A DNA stretch of 64,000 nucleotides from Microbacteriaceae bacterium VKM Ac-2854. Lineage in GTDB: Bacteria > Actinomycetota > Actinomycetes > Actinomycetales > Microbacteriaceae. The notes below the pieces were generated by a model. The model searched no databases and was not told the DNA's origin. It was given only the letters and a program-made list of their open reading frames with translations. Where the stretch lies: NCBI GenBank assembly GCA_013205085.1, contig JABMLH010000001.1, forward strand, positions 744,001 through 808,000. Direction: 5' to 3'. A program made the translations under genes and the position numbers. Of the stretch, positions 16,837 to 24,979 are shown one piece after another. The first letter of the stretch is position 1, and every line of letters begins with the position of its first letter.

Positions 16837-16910
16837 GCAGCACATGACGACGATCGGGGTCGGAACGGGCCTTCAGGCCACCTTTCGGGCCGATCGCCGT
16901 CATGTGCTGC
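16837..16910. terminator. Bidirectional hairpin between convergent PEBP and pfkA genes
   Basis: The left arm begins GCAGCACATGACGACGATCG and pairs over 21 nt with the right arm (one mismatch), enclosing a 32-nt loop. It lies 10 nt after each flanking stop, which suits a shared terminator. The arm sequence is unrelated to the family A repeats. Confidence 0.65.
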
Positions 16911-16919
16911 AACGACGAC

Positions 16920-17948
16920 TCAACCGAAGAGGATCGACGCCTCCGCGTAGCGGGAGTCGGGCACGGTCTTGAGCTTGCCGAGGGCGTCCTCGAAGGCGAC
17001 GTGCACGATGTCGGTGCCTTGCAGGGCGACCATGCGGCCCCAGTGCTCGGCGACGACGGAGTCGATCGCGGCCATGCCGAGGCGGGTCGCGAGCACGCGG
17101 TCGAAGGCGCTGGGCGTGCCGCCGCGCTGGATGTGGCCGAGCGTGGTGGCGCGGGTCTCCATCCCAGTGCGCTCCTCGATCATCGGGGCGAGCATCTCGC
17201 CGATGCCGCCCAGGCGCGGGCGGCCGAATGCGTCGAGGCCGCGCTCGGAGTGGATGTCGTCCATGGTGTCGAGCGCGAAGCCCTCGGCGACGACGACGAG
17301 CGGCGCGCGGCCGCGATCGCGCGCGGACTGCACCCACTCCACGATCTGGTCGATCGAGGTCTTCTTCTCGGGGATCAGGATGACGTGCGCGCCGGCGGCC
17401 ATGCCGGAGTGCAGCGCGATCCAGCCGACGTGTCGACCCATCACCTCGGCGACCATGCAGCGGCCGTGCGAGTCGCCGGTGGTGCGCAGGCGGTCCATGG
17501 CGTCGGTCGCGATGCCGACGGCGGTGTCGAAGCCGAAGGTGTAGTCGGTGGCGTCGAGGTCGTTGTCGATCGTCTTGGGCACGCCGACGATCTTCAGGCC
17601 GGCGTCCGTCAGCCGCTTGGCCGCGGCGAGGGTGCCTTCGCCACCGATCGCGATGATCGAGTCGATGCCGTTCTCGTCCATCATCCGCTTGATGTTCTCG
17701 GGCCCGCCGCCCTCGCCCTCGAAGGGGTTCGTACGGCTGGTGCCGAGGATGGTGCCACCCTGCTTGCCGATGCCCTGGATGTCCTTGCGGCCGAGCGGCA
17801 TGATGGTGCCCTCGACGACGCCGCGCCAGCCGTCCTTGAAGCCGACGAACTCCTGGTCGTAGACCTGCATGCCCTTGAAGACGGCGCCGCGGATGACGGC
17901 GTTCAGACCGGGGCAGTCGCCTCCGGAAGTCAGGATCCCGATTTTCAC
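16920..17948 (-). CDS. pfkA: 6-phosphofructokinase, actinobacterial type
   Basis: A 342-residue glycolytic PFK with LTSGGDCPGLNAVI at the N-terminus, IGGEGTLAAAKRL, and the catalytic PKTIDNDLDATDYTFGFDTA. MGRHVGWIALHSG and PKKTS-like EKKTSID loops follow. Gly105, at the position that is Asp in PPi-dependent enzymes, favours ATP. Lys125, at the position that is Gly in E. coli PFK, is the residue seen in PPi enzymes. The mixed pattern is what is expected for the actinobacterial group III enzymes, so ATP use is likely but not certain. GTG start at 17948. Allosteric behaviour cannot be predicted. Confidence 0.93.
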   Translation of the reverse strand: MKIGILTSGGDCPGLNAVIRGAVFKGMQVYDQEFVGFKDGWRGVVEGTIMPLGRKDIQGIGKQGGTILGTSRTNPFEGEGGGPENIKRMMDENGIDSIIAIGGEGTLAAAKRLTDAGLKIVGVPKTIDNDLDATDYTFGFDTAVGIATDAMDRLRTTGDSHGRCMVAEVMGRHVGWIALHSGMAAGAHVILIPEKKTSIDQIVEWVQSARDRGRAPLVVVAEGFALDTMDDIHSERGLDAFGRPRLGGIGEMLAPMIEERTGMETRATTLGHIQRGGTPSAFDRVLATRLGMAAIDSVVAEHWGRMVALQGTDIVHVAFEDALGKLKTVPDSRYAEASILFG

Positions 17949-18006
17949 ACGCTCAGGATAGCCGCGCGGATCGGGCGCCGATGACCACCCGGGTTGCGGG
18001 CCGGTT

Positions 18007-18642
18007 TCAGCTCTTCGCGCCGGTGACCGTGAGCGCGCCGCCGAGGCCGATCATCATCACTCCGCCGGTGGCGGAGAGCCCGGCCATCCGCCGGGGGCTG
18101 CGGGCGAACCAGTCGCGCGCGGTGCCCGCCGCGAGGGCCCAGACGCTGTCGCTGACGAAGCCGATCAGGATGAAGGTGAGCCCGAGTACGGCCATCTGCA
18201 ACGGGATCGAGCCGGCGTGGAAGTCGACGAACTGCGGCAGCACGGCGACGAGGAAGACGATGGTCTTCGGATTCGTCAGCCCCACCACGAAGCCCTCGCG
18301 CAGCAGCTTCCACGCAGAGGAGCGGCGCGAGTCGCTCTCGCGGGCGCTGCCGTCGGCGCGGTGCCGGATCGCCTGGATGCCGAGGTAGATCAGGTAGGCG
18401 GCGCCGGCGATCTTGACGATGGTGAACAGCACGATGGATTCGGCCAGCAGCACCCCGAGACCGGCCGCGACGGCGGCCACCTGCGGCAGCATCCCGAGCC
18501 CGTTGCCGAGCACGCTGAGCAGCCCTCCTCGGCGGCCGAGCGCAAGCGATCGGCCCACGACGAAGAGCACCGAGGGGCCGGGGATGATGATCAGCAGCAG
18601 GGCGGCGAGCGCGAACGCGGCGAGGTTGGGCGCGGGAGGCAT
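18007..18642 (-). CDS. LysE/RhtB-family exporter
   Basis: A 211-residue membrane protein with about six hydrophobic helices and the LysE family opening AALLLIIIPGPSVLFVVGRSLALGRRGGLLSVLGN. The central FVVGLTNPKTIVFLVAVLPQF motif is highly conserved in the family. Members export amino acids or related small molecules from the cytoplasm. ATG 18642 was chosen because it places the first helix at the N-terminus; the longer frame would add 41 non-helical residues across the promoter hairpin. It is divergent from the DUF2207 gene. Confidence 0.9.
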   Translation of the reverse strand: MPPAPNLAAFALAALLLIIIPGPSVLFVVGRSLALGRRGGLLSVLGNGLGMLPQVAAVAAGLGVLLAESIVLFTIVKIAGAAYLIYLGIQAIRHRADGSARESDSRRSSAWKLLREGFVVGLTNPKTIVFLVAVLPQFVDFHAGSIPLQMAVLGLTFILIGFVSDSVWALAAGTARDWFARSPRRMAGLSATGGVMMIGLGGALTVTGAKS

Positions 18643-18683
18643 GCGGATACGGTACTCCCGGCAGGAGGCTTCGTCGTCTGTGC

Positions 18684-18720
18684 GTCGAGCTATAGCGCGA
18701 CTTTCGCGATATAGCTCGAC
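18684..18720. promoter_or_regulatory. 37-nt near-perfect palindrome in a divergent promoter
   Basis: The arms GTCGAGCTATAGCGCGA and TCGCGATATAGCTCGAC are complementary except at one position, with a CTT loop. It lies 41 nt upstream of the LysE gene and 29 nt upstream of the DUF2207 gene, so it is not a 3' terminator for either. The AT-rich CTATA core stands out in this GC-rich DNA. An operator, or an RNA hairpin in a 5' leader, are both possible. Confidence 0.45.
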
Positions 18721-18749
18721 ATTTCGTCGAAGTCGAGTTAGCTTCAGCC

Positions 18750-20573
18750 ATGGAACGACACACAACTCGAGGGAGGGCCCGCTGGGCTCTATCGACGTGC
18801 CTTCTCATCGCGACGATCGGGGCGGTGGCGCCCGCCGCCTCCGCCGGCGTCGACGATTTCACCTTCGCCTCGATGCACTCCGACTTCACGCTCGGGCGCG
18901 ACTCCGACGGGCGATCCACGCTGGCCGCGACCGAGACGCTGGTCGCCGAGTTCCCGTCGACGGATCAGAACCGCGGCATCCGGCGTCTGCTCGACACCGA
19001 GCTGGACGGGCACGACACCAGCCTGCGCGTGCAGTCGGTCACCGATGAAGCCGGGACGCCGCGTCCCTTCACGGTCGGGCACGAACCGGCCGGTACCACG
19101 CTCGTGATCGCGGGGGACGCCTTCGTGCATGGGCGGGAGACCTTCGTCATCCGCTACACCATGCGCGACGTCACCTCGGACGATGAGTTCTTCTGGAACG
19201 TGAACGGCTCGCACTGGGGCCAGCGATTCGAGGAGGTGTCGGCGACGATCACCACGGATGATGCGCTGGCCGCGGCGCGGACCGCGGCGAGCTGCCTCAA
19301 TCGCACCGGCACGTCGACGTGGGTGGGATGCACCGCGCAGGAGACCGCATCGACGCTGACGGTCGCCGACGAGAGCGTCTGGCCCGGCGAATCCCTCGCC
19401 GCCGAGCTGCGATTCGAGTCCGGCACCTTCGCCGCGGCCCCCGCCTCCGCGCGGTGGCCGGCGATCGGCGGCTGGATCCTCGGTTACGCCGGGTACGTCG
19501 GCGTCCCGGCGCTGCTGCTGCTGGTCGCCCTCGTGCACCTGCTGCTCGGTCGGCGACGGCGCATGCCGGCGCGACGACGCGAGCCGCTGCCCGGCCCCCG
19601 ACTGCCGTTCGAGGACGAGCTGGTCCGCGCCGGCATCGTGCTGCGCCGCAACGGCTTCGCCGCCGCGATCCTGCAGCTGGCGGCGATGGGGATGATCACG
19701 ATCAGCGGCCGCGGCACGAACGACGAGCCGATCGAGGTGCGCCGCATCGTGCCGGCGCCCGAGGTCGAGCTGACCGGCTTCCAGCAGCGGTTGCTGGAGG
19801 CGCTGTTCCGCCCGGGCGAGAAGATGCGGCTGCAGGCGACGCTGGAGCCGCTGCGTCCGGGGTGGCGCGCGCGGATCGGCAAGCTGGCGATCCGGGAACG
19901 CCGGCGGGCGGCGGCGAGCGAGCTGTACGGCGGCCGGATCCCCCTCGTGCGGGTGCTGCGGATCGTCGGGGTCGCGCTGATCGTGCTCTCGATCGCGAAC
20001 GCTGTCCGGGTGGGCTTCGTGGCGTTCGGCGACCCGGACGTCGAGTGGGGCGTCTCGCTGTTCGTGCCCGTGCTGCTCGGGACTCTGCTCGCGTCGTCGC
20101 TGTTCCTGGCCCGCGCCGACTCCGACGCTCCGGCCTGGAGCCGGCTCACGCCGGAGGGGCGGGCCGCGCGAGATCGGCTGCTGCAGCTGCGGGTCGACAT
20201 CCTCGCCGGTCGGCCGGTGCTGATCGACGGGGTCGCCGTCGCGCCCGAGCGACTGCTGCCGTATGTGGCGTTGTTCGGCCTGCCGGTGCGGGTGCTGCGG
20301 GAGGTGCAGGGTCGGATCCCGGCCGCCGCGCCGCTTCCGGCGTGGGGTGGCCCGGTGGGTGTCGCGGCCGTCGCGGTGGGCAGTCTGGCCGCGCTGGAGT
20401 ACGGCGCGATCGAGCGGCTGAACCGCCAGGTCTCGGGCTACACGATGGCCGCATCGGGCGGGGCGAGCACGTCGTCGTCCGGCTCCGGTGACGGTGGAGG
20501 CGGCGGCGGTGGCGGAGGCGGAGGAGATGGCGGCGGGAGCGGTGGCGGCGACGGCGGTGGGGGAGGCGCCTGA
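18750..20573 (+). CDS. DUF2207-type membrane protein with Gly-rich C-terminus
   Basis: A 607-residue exported and membrane-anchored protein. Residues 1-33 form a signal peptide (STCLLIATIGAVAPAASA). A beta-rich extracytoplasmic domain runs to about residue 240 (DFTLGRDSDGRSTLAATETLV, FFWNVNGSHWG). A helix at ~245-270 (YVGVPALLLLVALVHLLLG) and a hairpin of two helices at ~410-455 follow. The tail is almost pure Gly/Ser/Asp. The FWNV-G..W motif and the Gly-rich end are hallmarks of DUF2207 (YciQ-like) proteins, whose function is unknown. Its stop shares one base with the start of a second, related gene. Confidence 0.85.
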   Translation: MERHTTRGRARWALSTCLLIATIGAVAPAASAGVDDFTFASMHSDFTLGRDSDGRSTLAATETLVAEFPSTDQNRGIRRLLDTELDGHDTSLRVQSVTDEAGTPRPFTVGHEPAGTTLVIAGDAFVHGRETFVIRYTMRDVTSDDEFFWNVNGSHWGQRFEEVSATITTDDALAAARTAASCLNRTGTSTWVGCTAQETASTLTVADESVWPGESLAAELRFESGTFAAAPASARWPAIGGWILGYAGYVGVPALLLLVALVHLLLGRRRRMPARRREPLPGPRLPFEDELVRAGIVLRRNGFAAAILQLAAMGMITISGRGTNDEPIEVRRIVPAPEVELTGFQQRLLEALFRPGEKMRLQATLEPLRPGWRARIGKLAIRERRRAAASELYGGRIPLVRVLRIVGVALIVLSIANAVRVGFVAFGDPDVEWGVSLFVPVLLGTLLASSLFLARADSDAPAWSRLTPEGRAARDRLLQLRVDILAGRPVLIDGVAVAPERLLPYVALFGLPVRVLREVQGRIPAAAPLPAWGGPVGVAAVAVGSLAALEYGAIERLNRQVSGYTMAASGGASTSSSGSGDGGGGGGGGGGGDGGGSGGGDGGGGGA

Positions 20574-21480
20574 TGGACCCGCAGTCCGCCGCCGTCCTGT
20601 CGGCCATCGGCTTCGGCGGCTCGGTGCTGCTGTGGATCATCGGGAGTCTGCTCCCCGTGCTCCCTCGCCGCCGCGCCCGCGACGCGGAATGGGTGCCGGT
20701 CGGCACCTTCCCGCTGGAGCGGAACCTCGTCCTCGCCGCGATGCTTACTCGGAAGGACGCGGTCGGGCCGATCCTGGCGTCGCTCGCCGTGCGGGGACAC
20801 GTCGAGATCGAGTCGCCCGATGAGGACTGCGCGCGCGTGCACCGTCGCTCGCAGCCGCCCGACGGTTTCGAGCGCGAGTTCTTCAACGTCTTCTTCTACG
20901 ACGCGGACGTCGTCGAGTTCCGTCGCAGCACCGCCGCCGAACCCCGGATGGCCGCGTTCCTGCGGGCTCAGGTGGCTCAGCTGCGCGCACGTCGATACTG
21001 GGGCCGCGGCAGCATCTGGCCGCTCGTGGCGCACATCGGCGTGCCGACGCTCGGTCTGCTCGGGCTCGCGATGGCGATCACCGCCTTGGTGTTGCGCGAT
21101 CAGGCGGGGGGCGCGGATCCACTGACCTGGGTCTACCCACCGAGGTGTTCGTTGGAGGCCAGTACCTGCTGCTCATGTGGTGGCCGCTCGCGCCGACGCT
21201 GGAGGACTTCGCGGGCGAACGTCTCCTGCATGCCGGCTTCGAGACCGTCTCCGCGCTCGAGCGCTTCGTCGGCTCGATCCGCGCGGGGGACGTCGCCGGT
21301 CGGCGGCCGAATGACCGCGTCGCGGACGCGGTCGAGGGCGAGACGGTGCCCGATCGACTCATCCCGTACCTGTTGATGTTCGATGTGCCGTTCGACACCG
21401 AGGATCCCGAGCGGATGCGTCGCTTCCGGACCCTCGCGGACCTCGCGGAACGGCGGTACGGCGCGATCGAGAGGAGCTGA
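20573..21480 (+). pseudogene. Frameshifted DUF2207-like paralogue
   Basis: The first part (from ATG 20573) encodes MDPQSAAVLSAIGFGGSVLL, a helix, and a domain resembling the C-terminal half of the upstream protein, up to LVLRDQAGG near 21105. Downstream homologous sequence (EVFVGGQYLLLMWWPLAP, RLIPYLLMFDVPFD, ERRYGAIERS) is in another frame that ends at 21480. Adding one G to the six-G run at 21105-21111 restores a continuous frame of about 302 codons through ...STDLGLPTEVFVGG. The shared GAIER ending with the upstream protein shows paralogy. Either a recent frameshift, phase variation at the G tract, or a sequencing error. Confidence 0.75.
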
Positions 21481-21628
21481 GTCGAGGGTTCCGTACCCAA
21501 CGTCGGCTCAGAGCGCCGCTCAGCGCTGATGGGCGACGACGAAGGTTCTCAGCCGAGGTTGTGTTCGGGCGGTGTCAGTCGGACGCTACAGAGAACGCTG
21601 CCGAAGCCGCTGCCGAACCACAGGACAG

Positions 21629-21661
21629 CCTCCGCATCCGCCCGCGGGCGTTGCGCGGAGG
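21629..21661 (+). other. Leader hairpin upstream of prpC
   Basis: Outer arms CCTCCGC and GCGGAGG enclose a perfect 12-bp palindrome CGCCCGCGGGCG. It lies 45 nt upstream of the prpC start, in a 225-nt gene-free stretch. It could be a transcript leader structure or a regulator site. Nothing else was recognised between 21481 and 21705. Confidence 0.35.
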
Positions 21662-21705
21662 GGGTGACCCGGACGAAGCTGAAGCCGAATGCGAAGGAGC
21701 ATAAC

Positions 21706-22887
21706 GTGAGCGAATCCGAGATCCGTAAAGGCCTCGTGGGGGTGGTCGCCGACACGACCGCCGTCTCCAAGGTGAACCCCGAGACCAATTCGCTGCTCTA
21801 CCGGGGCTATCCCGTGCAGGAATTGGCGGCACGCTGCTCCTTCGAAGAGGTCGCCTTCCTGCTCTGGAACGGGGAGCTGCCGGATGCGGACGAGCTCGCC
21901 GCGTTCCAGGAGCAGGAACGCTCCCGCCGCGCCCTGGACCCGGCGATCGTGCGCGTGATCGACGAGCTGCCGCTCTCCGCGCATCCGATGGACGTGCTGC
22001 GCACCGCCGTGAGCGTGATCGGCGCGATCGAGCAGAGCGACTCGGACGAGGGGATCGATCCGGCCGACGACGACGCCATCCGCGCCCTGACCCTGCTCGC
22101 TCAGATGCCCGCGATCGTCGCGTACGACCAGCGCCGCCGCCGCGGTCAGCCGCTGCTGAGCTCGCGCGACGACCTCGACTACTGCGAGAACTTCCTCTAC
22201 CTGACTTTCGGGGAGGTGCCGGCCGAGGAGGTCGTCGACGCCTTCCGGGTCTCGATGATCTTGTACGCCGAGCACTCCTTCAACGCCTCCACCTTCACGG
22301 CCCGGGTGGTCGCCTCCACGCTGTCCGACCTCTCCTCCGCCGTCGTCGCCGCGATCGGTGCGCTGAAGGGTCCGCTGCACGGCGGCGCCAACGAGGCCGT
22401 GATGGTGATCGTCGACGAGATCGGGCTGGGCGACGGCGTGCGCGAGCGCGTGGACGCGTGGCTCGACGAGGCGCTCGCCGCGAAGCGCAAGATCATGGGA
22501 TTCGGCCACCGCGTCTACAAGAACGGTGATTCGCGGGTGCCGACGATGCGCGCGGCGCTGGAGTCGTTGGCCGAGCACTACGACCGGCCGGACGTGATGG
22601 ACTTCTACGTCGCCCTGGAGGATGCCATGGCCCAGCGTAAGAGCATCAAGCCCAACCTCGACTACCCGTCGGGCCCGGCGTACGCGCTGATGGGATTCGA
22701 CACCGCGATGTTCACGCCGCTGTTCGCCGCAGCCCGCGTGGTCGGCTGGACGGCGCACATCCGTGAGCAGCTGGCCTCGAACGCGCTGATCCGGCCGCTC
22801 GCCGCCTACTCGGGGCCGGCCGAGCGGCACCTAACGGAGGTAGACGTCGTCGAGAGTGACGGTCTGCAGGCCGCGGTCCTTCAGTAG
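21706..22887 (+). CDS. prpC: 2-methylcitrate synthase / citrate synthase
   Basis: A 393-residue type II citrate-synthase fold enzyme that condenses propionyl-CoA (or acetyl-CoA) with oxaloacetate. GTG 21706 is preceded by AAGGAG. Visible are KGLVGVVADTTAVSKV and YRGYPVQELA at the N-terminus, the catalytic-His segments GPLHGGANEAVM and GFGHRVYKNGDSRVPTM, and KPNLDYPSGPAYALMGFD near the C-terminus. The KNGDSRVP form is typical of PrpC. The usual end ...YSGPAERHL is followed by 19 unusual residues encoded antisense to the convergent deacetylase gene. prpB and prpD partners are not adjacent. Confidence 0.88.
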   Translation: MSESEIRKGLVGVVADTTAVSKVNPETNSLLYRGYPVQELAARCSFEEVAFLLWNGELPDADELAAFQEQERSRRALDPAIVRVIDELPLSAHPMDVLRTAVSVIGAIEQSDSDEGIDPADDDAIRALTLLAQMPAIVAYDQRRRRGQPLLSSRDDLDYCENFLYLTFGEVPAEEVVDAFRVSMILYAEHSFNASTFTARVVASTLSDLSSAVVAAIGALKGPLHGGANEAVMVIVDEIGLGDGVRERVDAWLDEALAAKRKIMGFGHRVYKNGDSRVPTMRAALESLAEHYDRPDVMDFYVALEDAMAQRKSIKPNLDYPSGPAYALMGFDTAMFTPLFAAARVVGWTAHIREQLASNALIRPLAAYSGPAERHLTEVDVVESDGLQAAVLQ

Positions 22888-23652
22888 CTGCAGCAGCTGC
22901 GGGAAGACCTCGGTCACCGGGAGGAAGTTGGCGTGCCCGATGATCAGGTGTCCGGCGAGGAACCACTGGTCGGCGAAGTCGAGCACCTGCTGCTCGGTGA
23001 TCAGCCCGGAGTCGGAGAGGGAGCCGTACCACATCACGGGTGTGGTGAAGCCGATCGAGGCGGCCACGGCATCCGTGTGGTCGTTCCGGTAGCCGAACGG
23101 CGGCCGGTAGTACGGCTTGGTGCTCACTCCGAAGATCGCCGACAGCTCGTTGTCGTTGCGGGTCAGCTCGTCGATGATGCCCTGGTCGGTGAGCGAGGTG
23201 AGATCGGCGTGGGAGTAGGTGTGGTTGCCGATCTGCACCTGGCCCGACTCGACCAGGGGGCGCAGGATGTCGGCGCTCTCGGCCCAGCCCGAGTACTTCG
23301 CGTTCGGGAAGAACACCAGCCGGGTGCCGCTGTCGCGCGCCATCTCCGCGTAGCGACGGATGACCTCGGCGTCGCCCCCGTCGTCCACCGTCCACATCAG
23401 GTAGTCGCCATCGACGCCGACGTCGTACAGACCCTGGCCGGGTCCGGGCAACGCGATCTTCTCGATCTGCGGCGCGACAGCGGTGGGCGTCGGAGTGGGC
23501 ACCGGCGCGGCGGTCTGGGCGGTCGCGGGAGTCGGGCGCGGGGTGTGCGTCGGCGTCGCGGTCGTGGGGTCGGGCGTCGCCTGGGCGGCGCACCCGGCAA
23601 GGGCGGTGAGGGGCACGGCACTGGCCAGGGTCAGGAGGTCGCGACGGCGCAT
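22831..23652 (-). CDS. Polysaccharide deacetylase-family lipoprotein
   Basis: A 273-residue exported protein. The signal MRRRDLLTLASAVPLTALAGC ends in a lipobox with Cys21, and the RRRDLL start suggests Tat export. A ~40-residue Pro/Thr linker precedes a NodB-like domain. WTVDDGGDAEVI carries the metal-binding Asp pair, QIGNHTYSHADL the His-x3-His, and YYRPPFGYRNDH the Arg loop. Carbohydrate esterase 4 members remove acetyl groups from peptidoglycan or other glycans. ATG 23652 was chosen to position the signal peptide. The last 57 nt overlap prpC on the opposite strand. Confidence 0.86.
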   Translation of the reverse strand: MRRRDLLTLASAVPLTALAGCAAQATPDPTTATPTHTPRPTPATAQTAAPVPTPTPTAVAPQIEKIALPGPGQGLYDVGVDGDYLMWTVDDGGDAEVIRRYAEMARDSGTRLVFFPNAKYSGWAESADILRPLVESGQVQIGNHTYSHADLTSLTDQGIIDELTRNDNELSAIFGVSTKPYYRPPFGYRNDHTDAVAASIGFTTPVMWYGSLSDSGLITEQQVLDFADQWFLAGHLIIGHANFLPVTEVFPQLLQLLKDRGLQTVTLDDVYLR

Positions 23653-23745
23653 ACGAGGATTCTTCCAGCAACGCGGGCCCACGTATGCATCCGATGTCGC
23701 ATCCTGCGCTTACGATGTCGGCGTGATGATCGAAGAGACGTGCGG

Positions 23746-24687
23746 ATGAGTGCGGTCGAGGCCGCGCCCGCCGCTCCGATCAGCACGGTTTACCGCCCTG
23801 CAGCCCCGGTGCACCTCGGTTTGACCCTGCGGACGCTGATGCGCGGGTCCGGCGATCCGACCATGCTGCTGGACGCCACCGGATTCTGGAGAGGCTTCCG
23901 CACCCCCGCCGGTGCGGCGACCCTGCACCTGACCCAGCGCTCCGACGGCGTGGCGGCGACGGCCTGGGGGCCGGGTGCCGAGTGGCTGATCGAGCGAGTG
24001 CCCGAGTTGCTCGGTCACGGTGACGACTGGACGGACCTCGACCTCTCGGCGCACGCCCCGCTGGCCGACGTGCTGCGCCGGGTGAGCGGCCTGCGCCTGA
24101 CCCGTGCCGGCCTGGTCTTCGAGATGCTGGCGCCCTCGATCCTCGAGCAGAAGGTCACCAGTACGGAGGCGTGGCGCGGCTACCGCCAGCTGGTGCGCCG
24201 CTTCGGCGAGCAGGCTCCCGGGCCCACTCCGGTGCCGCTCTGGGTTCCGCCGAGCGTCGCCGGGTGGCGCCGCATCCCGTCGTGGGAGTGGCACCAGGCC
24301 GGGGTCGATCCGCGGCGCTCCCGGGCCGTGCTCACCGCGGCCCTGGTCGCGCCGGCGCTGGAACGCACCCTCGCGCTCGGCCGCGGCGGGCCCGTGGTCG
24401 AGGCGCGCCTCACCTCGGTGCCCGGCATCGGGCCGTGGACCGCCTCCGAAGTGATGATGCGCGCCCACGGCGATCCGGACGCGGTCAGCGTCGGCGACTA
24501 CCACCTCGCGGCGTACATCGGCTTCGCGCTCACCGGGCGGATGGGCGTCGACGACGACGGGATGCTGGAACTGCTGGAACCGTGGCGCGGACACCGGCAG
24601 CGGATCATCCGCCTGATCGAGCACAGCGGCGTCCGCAAGCCGCGCCGCGGTGCCCGGATGACCATTCAGGACCATCGGGGGCACTGA
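23746..24687 (+). CDS. HhH-GPD DNA-3-methyladenine glycosylase-like protein
   Basis: A 313-residue base-excision repair enzyme of the AlkA type. A helix-hairpin-helix reads LTSVPGIGPWTASEVMMRA, and the catalytic Asp follows in VSVGDYHLAAYIGF. FEMLAPSILEQKVTSTEAWRGYR matches the conserved 'ILGQQVS' helix. The four-Cys iron-sulfur loop of Nth/MutY is absent, consistent with AlkA. An N-terminal ~110-residue domain is beta-rich, as in AlkA. ATG 23746 is the start that keeps the conserved N-terminal region; the frame stays open far upstream only because of antisense coding. Confidence 0.88.
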   Translation: MSAVEAAPAAPISTVYRPAAPVHLGLTLRTLMRGSGDPTMLLDATGFWRGFRTPAGAATLHLTQRSDGVAATAWGPGAEWLIERVPELLGHGDDWTDLDLSAHAPLADVLRRVSGLRLTRAGLVFEMLAPSILEQKVTSTEAWRGYRQLVRRFGEQAPGPTPVPLWVPPSVAGWRRIPSWEWHQAGVDPRRSRAVLTAALVAPALERTLALGRGGPVVEARLTSVPGIGPWTASEVMMRAHGDPDAVSVGDYHLAAYIGFALTGRMGVDDDGMLELLEPWRGHRQRIIRLIEHSGVRKPRRGARMTIQDHRGH

Positions 24688-24925
24688 GCGGAGCTGGTTT
24701 GGCTTTCCTCCTCGCTGAGCTGTTCTGGCTGTCCTCCTCGCTTCGCTCGTCGGAAGGCCGGCGGTCGGCTCGGTCGCGGTGTCGGTTTCGTAGAGCCGGT
24801 TGCGTTCGCGTACGAAGAAATGCTGGAACGCATTTCTCCGGTTACGCTCGCGCGGAGGTGGGCGCGTTTTCAACGGCGCGGGACGTGGGCGCGTTTCGAG
24901 GGGCGGCGGTGTGGGGAGTGGGGAA
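24688..24925. other. Gene-free stretch, no clear function
   Basis: About 240 nt with no convincing gene. It contains two imperfect copies of a CTGxCTxTCCTCCTCGCT phrase near 24700-24745 and an 8-bp inverted repeat AGAAATGC/GCATTTCT at 24816-24837. It lies between convergent genes and ends in a family A palindrome. It may be the degraded remnant of an older gene. Confidence 0.4.
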
Positions 24926-24976
24926 GGGTTGTCAGTCCGTCCTGCGAGCTCTGCGAGTGGGACGGAGTGACAACCC
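24926..24976. repeat. Family A palindromic repeat
   Basis: GGGTTGTCAGTCCGTCC pairs with GGGACGGAGTGACAACCC with one arm mismatch around a loop of about 16 nt. It lies 3 nt beyond the stop of the FAD oxidoreductase, the usual 3' position for this family. Confidence 0.75.
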
Positions 24977-24979
24977 TCT

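Noticed and set aside
23726-23749. Seven-codon frame (MIEETCG) overlapping the start of the DNA glycosylase gene
   Set aside because: Too short to support as a gene; no good ribosome-binding site. The overlap is probably chance.
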